From DATLNF01 sp963765815 (GTDB lineage: Bacteria > Actinomycetota > Actinomycetes > BP-191): a stretch of DNA of 64,000 nt. The notes below the pieces were generated by a model. The model was not told the DNA's origin and made no database searches. It saw only the letters and a list, made by a program, of their open reading frames with translations. Below, in pieces: positions 42,622 to 50,794 of this stretch (its first letter is position 1; each line of letters begins with the position of its first letter). Made by a program: the position numbers and the translations under genes. The stretch covers positions 496,001 through 560,000 of the forward strand of contig CAVXXT010000003.1 of assembly GCA_963765815.1 (NCBI GenBank), written 5' to 3'.

Positions 42622-43491
42622 ATGTCACGCGAGAGCGTCACTGCGCAGGTCGCTGAGCTTCACCTCGGCGACCATGTCTGCTGGACGTATGACGACGACG
42701 CCGAGCACGCATCGGTGCTCCAGGCGTTCTTCGCCGCCGGGCTACCGGCGGGCGAGCGACTTCTCTACTTCGGGACCGCAGCAGAGGTGCACGAGCTGAT
42801 TGACGGCCTGCGCACCGCGCAGCACGATCCCGACGAGCTGATCCGCACGGAGCGACTCATCGTCGGCGACGCCATGCAGGCCTACCTGCCCGACGGCACG
42901 TTCGACGCAGAGGCGCGCACCGACGGCTTCCGGGAGGTGGCCGGCAAGGCGATCTCCGACGGGTACGCCGGAGTGCGGGTCGCCGGAGAGAACACCGGCA
43001 TCGTCAACCATCCCGCGACGGTGGACTCGTGGCTGGACTACGAGCTGCGGATCGAGCTTCTGACGTCGACCGAGCCGATCCTCGGGATGTGCTGCTTCGA
43101 CCGACGCGAGTGCCATGACAAGGCGCTCGCGACGCTCGACGCGGTGCACCGCGTGCCGCTGGATCCGGACAGCGAGTCCCGAGCGCTCCCGTTCCGCGTG
43201 CACGGCCGCGCCGACGGGCGGCTCGCGCTCTCCGGCGAGGTGGATGCGCTCAGCGCCGCGGAGCTGAGGAAGATGCTCGACGGACCGGCCGGGCACCTCG
43301 ACCCGATGGTCATCGACGTCACCGGGCTGGACTTCATCGACTCGGCCGGCATCCGCGTGCTCGAGCGCTTGTCCCGAGGTCGGGCCGCCGACCGAGGACC
43401 GCTCCAGGTAGAGAACGCCAGCGACTTCCTTCGCAGCGTGTGGACCTTCATGCGCCCCGTCGCCAGCGCCACCCTGGTGCTCAAGGCCTGA
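42622..43491 (+). CDS. MEDS-STAS two-domain sensor/anti-sigma-antagonist-like protein
   Basis: 289 residues from ATG 42622 (GTG 42607 is an alternative). N-terminal MEDS domain (the sensory domain of DcmR-type regulators): LGDHVCWTYDDDAEHASVL, GLPAGERLLYFG, DGYAGVRVAGE and EPILGMCCFDRREC. C-terminal STAS domain: ALSGEVDALSAAELRKML, MVIDVTGLDFIDSAGIRVLERL, with Ser in DSAGI at the position phosphorylated in anti-sigma antagonists. MEDS-STAS proteins are thought to feed signals into partner-switching sigma control; compare the RsbQ/RsbP pair at 14.8-16.8 kb. No HATPase kinase gene is adjacent. Confidence 0.88.
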   Translation: MSRESVTAQVAELHLGDHVCWTYDDDAEHASVLQAFFAAGLPAGERLLYFGTAAEVHELIDGLRTAQHDPDELIRTERLIVGDAMQAYLPDGTFDAEARTDGFREVAGKAISDGYAGVRVAGENTGIVNHPATVDSWLDYELRIELLTSTEPILGMCCFDRRECHDKALATLDAVHRVPLDPDSESRALPFRVHGRADGRLALSGEVDALSAAELRKMLDGPAGHLDPMVIDVTGLDFIDSAGIRVLERLSRGRAADRGPLQVENASDFLRSVWTFMRPVASATLVLKA

Positions 43492-43517
43492 GCACCGGTG
43501 CGCGCGTCGTACAGACG

Positions 43518-45524
43518 TCAGGCGGTACGACGGAGGCGGCGGCGCACCAGCAGCGACACGGGGAGGATCACCGCAGCCACGCCGAGCAGCGCGTAGTCCG
43601 CGCCGGTCGCGGGCAGCGGCGCCGGCCGCGGGACGGGCTGCGGCGCAGGGGCCGGAGCCGGGTCGGGTGCCGGCGCGGGACCAGACGCGGGGGCGATCTT
43701 GTTGGTCGGCCCGGTCCACGAGAAGACGTCCATCCCGCGCGCCACGTCGTTGGACACGAAGAAGTAGGTCCGCGTGCCGTCGGCGTTGTCGTCGATCTTG
43801 AACGGCTCCGCCACCCAGATGTCGTTGGGCATCAGGGTGTACGTCGCCACCTCAGTGAACGAGAAGCGACCCTCGGCGTCGATCTCGTAGTCGAGGACCT
43901 TCACGCCCTGGCTGTACCAGGCGGCGATGATCCGGCGCTCGTCGGGGATGTGCTCGATGACGTGGATGGTGCAGAAGGTCGGGCTGGCCAGCTGGCTCGG
44001 CGAGACGTAGACGGCCTTGCCGCCGTCGGCGCCCTCGGCGTACACGAAACGCCCCTCGGCGTCGCGCTTGGTGAGGTCGAAGACGTGCAGCCCGCCGTTG
44101 CCGTAGGGGTTGTCGATCGACGGCACGCAGGTCGCGCCGGGCGGCACGATGCCGCCGCCGCGCTCGTCGGTGACGAAGAGGTAGCGGCCGTCGGGCGACG
44201 GGTCGGCCTCGTGCGCGACCGAGATGCCCTCGGTCGCGGGGGTCACCAGGTTGGAGTTGCAATTGTAGACGCCGTGCTCGCCGCAGTTGCGGCCGACGTG
44301 GTTGATATGGCCGACGTGCTTCCAGCCGGTCGCCGCGGGCCGGCCGAGCTTGTTGTAGGCGCGCACCGCGCGCACGGCCTTCGACGTCTGGTCGGCCGGA
44401 GTCGCGAGCGGCTCCTCGAAGACGCAGTCGGTCACCTTCGCGGCGGTGGCACCGCCGACCGCGGGTACGGCGTCACCGAGAACGCACGGCAGCGGCTTGC
44501 CCTTGATGTCGCCGGCCTTGTCGGTCGGCGCGGGGATCGCCGGGCCCTGCGCGGTCGTCAGCCCCGCGACGTCGAGGACGATGGTCGCCGTCGGCGTGGC
44601 GCAGTAGAGCTTGCCCGGTCGGGTCGTGATGTCGTGGCAGCCGGACGGCTGCTGCTTGAGGCCGTCCTCGGTCTCCTGCACCGCCCACTCGTACTCGAAC
44701 GGCATCCGGAAGACCTTGGGCAGGCACTGCGCGCGCTGCACGTCGAGCGCCTTTCCGGCGTTGTTCAGGCAGGTGCGGATGTCGAGGACGTCGATCCACG
44801 CCATGCCGATGCCGAGCGGGTTCTCGTCGTCGCCGGCGGCCGGGTCCACGCCGAACTCCGAGTTGCTGTTGTAGATGATCCAGGGCCGCGTCGCGTCGGC
44901 GGTGATCGTGTGGGACGTGCCGTTGTGGCGGGTGAGGTGCACCTCGCGCGGCTCGAACCCGTCGGTGCCGAGCCCGCTGATGTCGACGATCTCGATGCCG
45001 CCGTTGGTCTTGTCGTGGCAGCGGCCGACGGCGTCGACGGCGTCGAGCAGCAGCTGACCCTGCGGCTTCGCGCCCGGGGAGAAGAAGTCGGCGTACGGCG
45101 CCTTCGGCACGATCACGTTGTCGTGCTGGATGCCGGTCGTGCCGCTGACGTTGGTGATGTCACCGCAGTACGACGAGCCATGGTCAGCAGCGAACTCCGG
45201 GTTCACCGTGCCGTCCGGGTCGGTCAGCTTGATCATGCGCTGCCCGACGATGGCCGGCTCGGCCTGGCCGAGCTGCCCGCCGGAGACGTAGGTCTGCCCG
45301 AAACGGTGAAAGAACTTCACGTCGGTGCCGGTCGTGCCACCGAAGCTGGCGATGTGCTCCCAGGTCCCCTCGCCTGTTGTCTGGGCCTCCGGTCCGAGGT
45401 CGACGATCGGCGCGAGCGGCGCGCTCGGGTCGGTGTGGTCAGCGGCGGCCGGAGAGCCGGCGAGCGCGACCGCGGCGAGCACCGCGGCGCCGGCGAGAAC
45501 GCGATGACGACCGACGAGACGCAT
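43518..45524 (-). CDS. LPXTG-anchored secreted LVIVD-like protein (paralogue of the gene at the left edge)
   Basis: 668 residues from ATG 45524 behind GAGGAG; the frame continues to 45563 but lacks a better start. Signal peptide (RVLAGAAVLAAVALAGSPAAA), then the same ordered blocks as 2..1774: GTDVKFFHRFGQTYVSGG, REVHLTRHNGTSH, WIDVLDIRTCLNN, KVFRMPF, CHDITTRPGKLYC, FVTDERGGG, GGLHVFDLT and AAWYSQGVKVLDYE. The C-terminus has a Pro/Ala linker, LPATG, a hydrophobic helix and RRRLRR, a sortase signal. Probably a wall-anchored propeller of unknown ligand. Convergent with the MEDS-STAS gene. Confidence 0.85.
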   Translation of the reverse strand: MRLVGRHRVLAGAAVLAAVALAGSPAAADHTDPSAPLAPIVDLGPEAQTTGEGTWEHIASFGGTTGTDVKFFHRFGQTYVSGGQLGQAEPAIVGQRMIKLTDPDGTVNPEFAADHGSSYCGDITNVSGTTGIQHDNVIVPKAPYADFFSPGAKPQGQLLLDAVDAVGRCHDKTNGGIEIVDISGLGTDGFEPREVHLTRHNGTSHTITADATRPWIIYNSNSEFGVDPAAGDDENPLGIGMAWIDVLDIRTCLNNAGKALDVQRAQCLPKVFRMPFEYEWAVQETEDGLKQQPSGCHDITTRPGKLYCATPTATIVLDVAGLTTAQGPAIPAPTDKAGDIKGKPLPCVLGDAVPAVGGATAAKVTDCVFEEPLATPADQTSKAVRAVRAYNKLGRPAATGWKHVGHINHVGRNCGEHGVYNCNSNLVTPATEGISVAHEADPSPDGRYLFVTDERGGGIVPPGATCVPSIDNPYGNGGLHVFDLTKRDAEGRFVYAEGADGGKAVYVSPSQLASPTFCTIHVIEHIPDERRIIAAWYSQGVKVLDYEIDAEGRFSFTEVATYTLMPNDIWVAEPFKIDDNADGTRTYFFVSNDVARGMDVFSWTGPTNKIAPASGPAPAPDPAPAPAPQPVPRPAPLPATGADYALLGVAAVILPVSLLVRRRLRRTA

Positions 45525-45620
45525 GGCGGGCTCCTCTGGGGAGAGCTGACCGATTTGTGCCATTTTCGTCGCTGCGGCCGCGAGTCCTGCCGCGACACGC
45601 TGGCCCGCGGGAGGGCTGGC

Positions 45621-46886
45621 TCAGACGGCGACCGCGAGCCCCAGCACCGCGAGCCCGACGAGCAGGTAGAGCGCGTACGACGCGGGCGCGGCCGCGTGCC
45701 GTGTGCCGCTGCGCCGGCGCAGCGCGACCGCGCCCACCAGGCCCGCGACGACGACCACGGCGATCGACGTCCACCGCTGCGCGGCCGTGCCGAACGGGTT
45801 GGGGTCTACGACGCGGTCGCCGGTGCCGAGCAGGTCCCAGCCGCGGCCGAGCGGATCGTTCGCCGAGATCGGCAGCAGCTGCAGGCTCACCAGCAGCCGT
45901 CGCAGCCGCCAGACGACGACCAGCCCCAGCACGACAGGCAGCACGGCCGGGGCGACGACGCCGACTCCACCGCGCCGGCGCGCGCGCAGCTCGGCGACGC
46001 GCAGCACTCCCCCGCTGACCGCGCAGACGACGACCAGCGAGACGACGAGAGTCCTTTGCATCGCGACGGTGCGCGGCGACGCGACCACGCCGAGCAGGTC
46101 GGCGTAGGCACCCGCGCGACGTGCGATGTCGAGCAGCAGGCCGCCCGCGACGACGCCGAGCACGACCTCTGCACCGTCCGGCACGCGCCACCGCGCGGCG
46201 AGCCCTTCGCGCAGCTCACCTGCCCATCGCGCGGTCAGCCCGAAGACCTCGGCATGCGCCAGGCGATGACGACCCGCCGCGACGCCGAGCGCAACCGCCG
46301 CGATCGTGTACGCCGCGAGCGCCGCGCCGATCGCGCGCGGCTGGGTCGAGTCGGCGCGCGCGACGAGGAAGTAGACAACCGCGGATGCCGCGACGACCGC
46401 CGGCCAGACCGACGCGTCCGTCGCCGGCATCGATGCCGACGCCGGGTCCGGCGCGGCCGGGTCGACGTCCGCACGGTCGGTTCCGCCGGCGAGCGGCTCG
46501 ACCGCCCGTGCCGCGGCGTCCCACGGGTCGAGCCACACCCAGGCCCGACGCGCGACGAGAGCGATCACCACGAGCGCAGCCCAGGCGACACCGACGACGA
46601 GCGGTGAGGCGATGTTGGACAGCCCGTCGGCGCTGCCGCGTCGCCCGGCGTACGCGAGCAGCAGCAGGGCGACGAGGGACGCGCCGCGGGCGATCCGGTG
46701 CGCCGGGCCGAGCCGCTCGTCGACGTCGGCGAAGCCGTCGCGCTCGACCCGGTCAGCGACCGGCCGGATCGGCGCGAGCACCGCGACGGCCGCGACCACG
46801 ACGACCGCGGCGAGCGCGACGGCATACGGCGGGACGCCGAGCCCACCCGGATCGGCGAGCGGATGCGCCAGGAGTGCAGGTGCCAA
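45621..46886 (-). CDS. Multi-pass membrane protein, about 421 aa (start uncertain)
   Basis: About ten hydrophobic segments from LGVPPYAVALAAVVVVAAVAV to SYALYLLVGLAVLGLAVAV. Motifs WVWLDPWDAA, GLTARWAGEL and VDPNPFGTAAQRWTSIAVVV recall actinobacterial proteins often labelled fenitrothion-hydrolase-like, but I cannot confirm this. No ATG or GTG fits the N-terminus well; TTG 46886 (LAPALLAHPLADP) with GAGGAG 11 bp upstream is my choice. The frame is open far upstream over the divergent methyltransferase gene, which is antisense noise. Divergent from 46974. Confidence 0.65.
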   Translation of the reverse strand: MAPALLAHPLADPGGLGVPPYAVALAAVVVVAAVAVLAPIRPVADRVERDGFADVDERLGPAHRIARGASLVALLLLAYAGRRGSADGLSNIASPLVVGVAWAALVVIALVARRAWVWLDPWDAAARAVEPLAGGTDRADVDPAAPDPASASMPATDASVWPAVVAASAVVYFLVARADSTQPRAIGAALAAYTIAAVALGVAAGRHRLAHAEVFGLTARWAGELREGLAARWRVPDGAEVVLGVVAGGLLLDIARRAGAYADLLGVVASPRTVAMQRTLVVSLVVVCAVSGGVLRVAELRARRRGGVGVVAPAVLPVVLGLVVVWRLRRLLVSLQLLPISANDPLGRGWDLLGTGDRVVDPNPFGTAAQRWTSIAVVVVAGLVGAVALRRRSGTRHAAAPASYALYLLVGLAVLGLAVAV

Positions 46887-46973
46887 CGCCGCCGTGTCTC
46901 CTCGCTGATTCCCGTGTCGGCTCGCGCGGCACCGTACCGCCAGGCCGGCCGAGGATCGCCGTAGGGTGGCGCG

Positions 46974-47699
46974 ATGAACGACCTGCCGGCGAACGAGATG
47001 TACCGCGACGGGACCTACCTTGCGAACAACCCGGGCTGGCACGACGAGGACGGCGCGTGGAAGGCGCAGCACGTCCTCGCGATGCTGCGCCGCGAGGGCA
47101 TCACGCCGCGCAGCGTCTGCGACATCGGATGCGGCACCGGCCGGGTCCTCGACGAGCTGTCGAAGCATCTGCCCGAGGGGACGACGTACGACGGCTTCGA
47201 CTTCGCTGCCGAGCCGATCGAGGCGGGGCGCGCGCGGGGCAACGACAAGGTGCGGCTGCACGTCGCCGACGCGCGCACCGACGACACGACGTACGACCTG
47301 ATGCTGATGATGGACGTCTTCGAGCACGTCACCGACTACATGGGCTTCCTCGAGTCGTTCCGCGGCAAGGCCCGGCACTTCATGTTCCACATCCCGCTGG
47401 ACCTCAGCGTCTCCAGCGTCGCGCGGATGAGGCCGCTCACCCGCGGGCGCGAGGGCATCGGCCACCTGCACTACTTCAGCCGCGAGACCGCGCTCGCGAC
47501 GCTCGCCGACACCGGGTACGTCGTGAAGGCCGAGGCCTACACCGCCGGCGGCCTCGACCTGCCGGCCCGGACGCTGAAGCGAAAGCTGGCCAAGCTGCCC
47601 CGCCGCCTCGGCTCGAAGGTGAGCCCGCACCTCACGGCCCGGGTGATCGGAGGCTTCTCCCTCCTGGTGCTGGCCGAAAGCGACCTGCCGGCGTCCTGA
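46974..47699 (+). CDS. Class I SAM-dependent methyltransferase
   Basis: 241 residues. Motif I SVCDIGCGTGRVLDEL (about residues 48-63), motif II region YDGFDFAAEPIEAGRAR, and MMDVFEHVTDYMGFLESFR as motif IV, followed by HFMFHIPLDLSVSSV and YFSRETALATLADTGY. The HFMFHIPLD pattern and C-terminal basic helix occur in methyltransferases near glycan-synthesis genes, but there is no such context here. Substrate unknown. Start ATG 46974. Confidence 0.85.
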   Translation: MNDLPANEMYRDGTYLANNPGWHDEDGAWKAQHVLAMLRREGITPRSVCDIGCGTGRVLDELSKHLPEGTTYDGFDFAAEPIEAGRARGNDKVRLHVADARTDDTTYDLMLMMDVFEHVTDYMGFLESFRGKARHFMFHIPLDLSVSSVARMRPLTRGREGIGHLHYFSRETALATLADTGYVVKAEAYTAGGLDLPARTLKRKLAKLPRRLGSKVSPHLTARVIGGFSLLVLAESDLPAS

Positions 47700-47735
47700 C
47701 GGGTTGGCCGCTGCCCTATCGGGAACGTATGGGAC

Positions 47736-48020
47736 ATGTCACCCCATACTCGGCCGGTCGTCGTCGTGCGCGCAGCGCTGATCCTGGGGTGGCTCCTGGT
47801 CAGCTGGTCGCTCTTCCACAGCGTAGGCCGGCTCGTCGACGGGCAAGGCCCCGGAGGGGCGATCGACTGGATCCCGTGGCTGCGCACCGTGTTCCTCGCG
47901 TACGGCGGTCTGCTGCTCGTCGGCTGGTTCGTCATCCACATCACCGACACCAACCACCACTACGACTTCAGCAAGCTCGGGCGCAAGCGCGAGGAGACTG
48001 ACCAACAGCCCACGCCGTAG
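47736..48020 (+). CDS. Small two-helix membrane protein, 94 aa
   Basis: Two hydrophobic helices (VVRAALILGWLLVSWSLF, about residues 10-27, and TVFLAYGGLLLVGWFVIHI, about 50-68), then a polar, charged tail (TDTNHHYDFSKLGRKREETD). No family recognised. ATG 47736 lies after GGGACATGTC, a weak Shine-Dalgarno. It ends 10 bp before nadE and is probably co-transcribed with it. Confidence 0.6.
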   Translation: MSPHTRPVVVVRAALILGWLLVSWSLFHSVGRLVDGQGPGGAIDWIPWLRTVFLAYGGLLLVGWFVIHITDTNHHYDFSKLGRKREETDQQPTP

Positions 48021-48030
48021 GCTTGATCGC

Positions 48031-49650
48031 GTGGCCCAGCTGCGCGTCGCGCTCGCTCAGATCAACCCGACGGTGGGCGACATCGCGGGCAACCTCGCCC
48101 TGTGCCGCACCTCCGTCCAGCAGGCCGCCGAAGCGCACGCCGACGTCTGCGTGCTGCCCGAGATGGTGCTCACCGGCTACCCGATCGAGGACCTCGTCTT
48201 CCGCCGCTCGCTCCTGGAGGACAACCTCGAGGCACTGGACACGCTGGCCCGCGAGACGACCAACGCGATGGCCGTCGTCGTCGGCTACCTCGACCGCGAC
48301 GAGCGCGGCCCGCGCAACGCCGCGGCCTTCCTGCACGACGGCGCGGTCGTGGCTCGCTACTTCAAGCACCACCTGCCCAACTACGGGGTCTTCGACGAGG
48401 CGCGCTACTTCGCCCGAGGCACCGACTTCACCGTCGTGCCCTTCCGCGACAGGCGCATCGCGCTGACGATCTGCGAGGACCTCTGGCAGGAGGGCGGCCC
48501 CTTCGCGGCCGCGCGGGAGAGCGGCGCCGACCTCGTGCTCTGCATCAACGGCTCGCCCTACGAGCGGAGCAAGGACGACGTACGTCTCGACCTGATACGC
48601 CGCCGCGCCGCGGAGGCCGGCGCGCCGGTCGCCTACGTGAACATGGTGGGTGGGCAGGACGAGCTGGTCTTCGACGGCGACTCGATGATCGTGGCGGCCG
48701 ATGGCGAGCTGCTCGCCCGCGCACCGCAGTTCGTCGAGCACCTGCTCGTGCACGACATGGGCTCCCCCGCGCAGCCCATCCCCGACCGGCTCGACGACTG
48801 CGCGGAGATCTGGGGCGCGATCGTCACCGGCACCCGCGACTACGTCCGCAAGAACGGCTTCACGTCGGTGGTCCTCGGCCTGTCCGGCGGCATCGACAGC
48901 GCGGTCACTGCGACCGTTGCGGTCGACGCGCTCGGCGCCGACAACGTGCACACCGTCGCGATGCCGTCGGCGTACTCGTCGCAGGGCTCGCTCGACGACG
49001 CCGCCGACCTCGCGCAGCGCCAGGGCGTCCACCACTCCGTCGTGCCGATCGGCCCGGCCATCACGGCGTACCAGCAGATGACGGCCGCCAGCGGCGGGCT
49101 GCACGGACTCGCGGAGGAGAACCTGCAGGCGCGCGTCCGCGGCACGCTGCTGATGGCGCTGTCCAACGCGCACGGCCACCTCGTCCTCACGACGGGCAAC
49201 AAGAGCGAGCTCGCGACCGGATTCTCGACGCTCTACGGCGACTCTGCCGGCGGCTGGGCGGTCATCAAGGACGTGCCCAAGCTGACGGTCTGGCAGCTCG
49301 CGCGCTGGCGCAACGAGCAGGCGACGGCGCGCGGCGAGACGGCGCCGATCCCCGAGTCGTCGATCGTCAAGAAGCCGAGCGCCGAGCTGGCGCCGGGCCA
49401 GCTCGACGAGGACCGGCTGCCGCCGTACGACGTCCTCGACGCGATCCTCGAGGCCTACGTCGAGAACGACCGCGACCGCGACGACATCGTCGCCGCCGGC
49501 TTCGACGAGAAGACGGTCGACCGGGTCATCCGCCTAGTCGACCTCGCGGAGTACAAGCGCCGGCAGAACCCGCCCGGACCCAAGCTGTCCGTCAAGAGCT
49601 TCGGCCGCGACCGTCGGCTGCCCATCACCAACGGCTACCGGCACACCTGA
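48031..49650 (+). CDS. nadE: Glutamine-dependent NAD+ synthetase NadE
   Basis: 539 residues. The N-terminal glutaminase (CN-hydrolase) domain has the Glu-Lys-Cys triad: Glu in VLPEMVLTGYP, Lys in FKHHLPNYGVFDE and Cys in ALTICEDLWQEGG. The C-terminal ATP-pyrophosphatase domain has VLGLSGGIDSAVTATV (P-loop), VLTTGNKSELATGFSTLYGDSAGG and KKPSAELAPGQLDEDRLPPYDVLD. It converts nicotinate adenine dinucleotide to NAD+ with ammonia channelled from glutamine. GTG start at 48031. The 3' gap ends in a long palindrome. Confidence 0.97.
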   Translation: MAQLRVALAQINPTVGDIAGNLALCRTSVQQAAEAHADVCVLPEMVLTGYPIEDLVFRRSLLEDNLEALDTLARETTNAMAVVVGYLDRDERGPRNAAAFLHDGAVVARYFKHHLPNYGVFDEARYFARGTDFTVVPFRDRRIALTICEDLWQEGGPFAAARESGADLVLCINGSPYERSKDDVRLDLIRRRAAEAGAPVAYVNMVGGQDELVFDGDSMIVAADGELLARAPQFVEHLLVHDMGSPAQPIPDRLDDCAEIWGAIVTGTRDYVRKNGFTSVVLGLSGGIDSAVTATVAVDALGADNVHTVAMPSAYSSQGSLDDAADLAQRQGVHHSVVPIGPAITAYQQMTAASGGLHGLAEENLQARVRGTLLMALSNAHGHLVLTTGNKSELATGFSTLYGDSAGGWAVIKDVPKLTVWQLARWRNEQATARGETAPIPESSIVKKPSAELAPGQLDEDRLPPYDVLDAILEAYVENDRDRDDIVAAGFDEKTVDRVIRLVDLAEYKRRQNPPGPKLSVKSFGRDRRLPITNGYRHT

Positions 49651-49685
49651 CGCGCCGCAGCCCACGCCGTACGCCGTGCCCGACA

Positions 49686-49742
49686 CCAAGATCATGAGCG
49701 TCTACGACACCCTAGAGCGCTCGTAGACACTCATGATCTTGG
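49686..49742. terminator. 22-bp inverted repeat of the ATCATGAGCGTCT family (copy 1)
   Basis: CCAAGATCATGAGCGTCT... (arm 49686-49707) is mirrored at 49721-49742 with one mismatch and a 13-base loop, 36 bp after the nadE stop. The core ATCATGAGCGTCTACGA recurs in the palindrome at 57248-57308. A terminator is likely; the shared sequence suggests a dispersed palindromic element. Confidence 0.7.
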
Positions 49743-49844
49743 AACGACGGCGCCGTCGGGATGCGCAGGAGGGCCGGCGGCGTGCGACCATGGAGGGGCA
49801 CGGGGACCCCATTCCGGGGCCTCGATGACGAACAGGTGGCGGCC

Positions 49845-50681
49845 ATGGCCGAGACGATCCCCACCCTGTACGGCGGACCCCAGGACAAGCGGGTCACCGT
49901 GCTCGACCTGCAGGCGGCGAAGGCGCGCGGCGAGCGCTGGCCGATGCTCACGTCGTACGACATGTACACCGCCGCGATCTTCGAGGACGCCGGCGTACCG
50001 GTGCTCCTGGTCGGCGACTCGGCGGCCAACAACGTCCTCGGCTACCCGGACACCGTCGGCGTCACGGTCGACGAGCTGATCCCGCTCACCCGGGCCGTCG
50101 TCCGCGCGACGAAGCGCGCGCTGGTCGTCGCCGACCTGCCGTTCGGCAGCTACCAGGAGGGACCGGCGCAGGCGTTCGCGACGAGCGCGCGCTTCCTCAA
50201 GGAGGCCGGCGCCCACGCCGTGAAGCTCGAAGGTGGCCGCCGCGTGCTCCCCCACGTCGAGCTGCTCGTCGAGAGCGGCATCCCGGTGATGGCTCACCTC
50301 GGGCTGACGCCGCAGTCGGTGCACGCCCTCGGCGGCTACAAGGTGCAGGGCCGCGGCGAGGCCGGCGACCAGCTGATCGCCGACGCGAAGGCGATGGAGG
50401 CGGCCGGGGCGTTCGCCGTCGTCCTCGAGGTCGTGCCGGCCGACCTGGCCGAGCGGGTCACCGCGTCGATCTCGATCCCCACGGTCGGCATCGGCGCCGG
50501 CGCGGGCTGCGACGCGCAGGTGCTGGTGTGGACCGACATGGCCGGGCTGACCCCCGGCCCCGGGCCGAAGTTCCTCAAGCGGTACGCCGACCTGCGCACC
50601 GTGCTGACCGACGCGGCCGGCGCGTTCGCGGCCGACGTACGTGACGGCACCTATCCCGGCCCGGAGCACGGCTACCGCTGA
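49845..50681 (+). CDS. panB: 3-methyl-2-oxobutanoate hydroxymethyltransferase PanB
   Basis: First step of pantothenate synthesis: hydroxymethylation of 2-oxoisovalerate from methylene-tetrahydrofolate. 278 residues with MLTSYDMYTAAIFEDAGV, LLVGDSAANNVLGYPDT, VVADLPFGSYQEGP, AVKLEGGRRVLP, VMAHLGLTPQSVHALGGYKVQG and IGIGAG-type GIGAGAGCDAQVLVWTD, carrying the metal-ligand Asp and catalytic Glu of the TIM barrel. ATG 49845 gives the family N-terminus; the upstream extension has no support. Monocistronic here; panC/panD are not in the window. Confidence 0.96.
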   Translation: MAETIPTLYGGPQDKRVTVLDLQAAKARGERWPMLTSYDMYTAAIFEDAGVPVLLVGDSAANNVLGYPDTVGVTVDELIPLTRAVVRATKRALVVADLPFGSYQEGPAQAFATSARFLKEAGAHAVKLEGGRRVLPHVELLVESGIPVMAHLGLTPQSVHALGGYKVQGRGEAGDQLIADAKAMEAAGAFAVVLEVVPADLAERVTASISIPTVGIGAGAGCDAQVLVWTDMAGLTPGPGPKFLKRYADLRTVLTDAAGAFAADVRDGTYPGPEHGYR

Positions 50682-50794
50682 TCCGCCGCGAACCCGCAGT
50701 CCCTCTGCTCCATCTCAACCGGCAGGGACGGCGTACGCCGCCGTGGAATCCCTCGCCTGCACGCCCGCTCGCCCACGCCCAGGGGGGACCCGTC

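Noticed and set aside
43440..46607. Plus-strand open frame of about 1050 codons
   Set aside because: Antisense to the LPATG protein and membrane-protein genes; low-complexity Arg/Gly/Val sequence with no ribosome binding site or motif.
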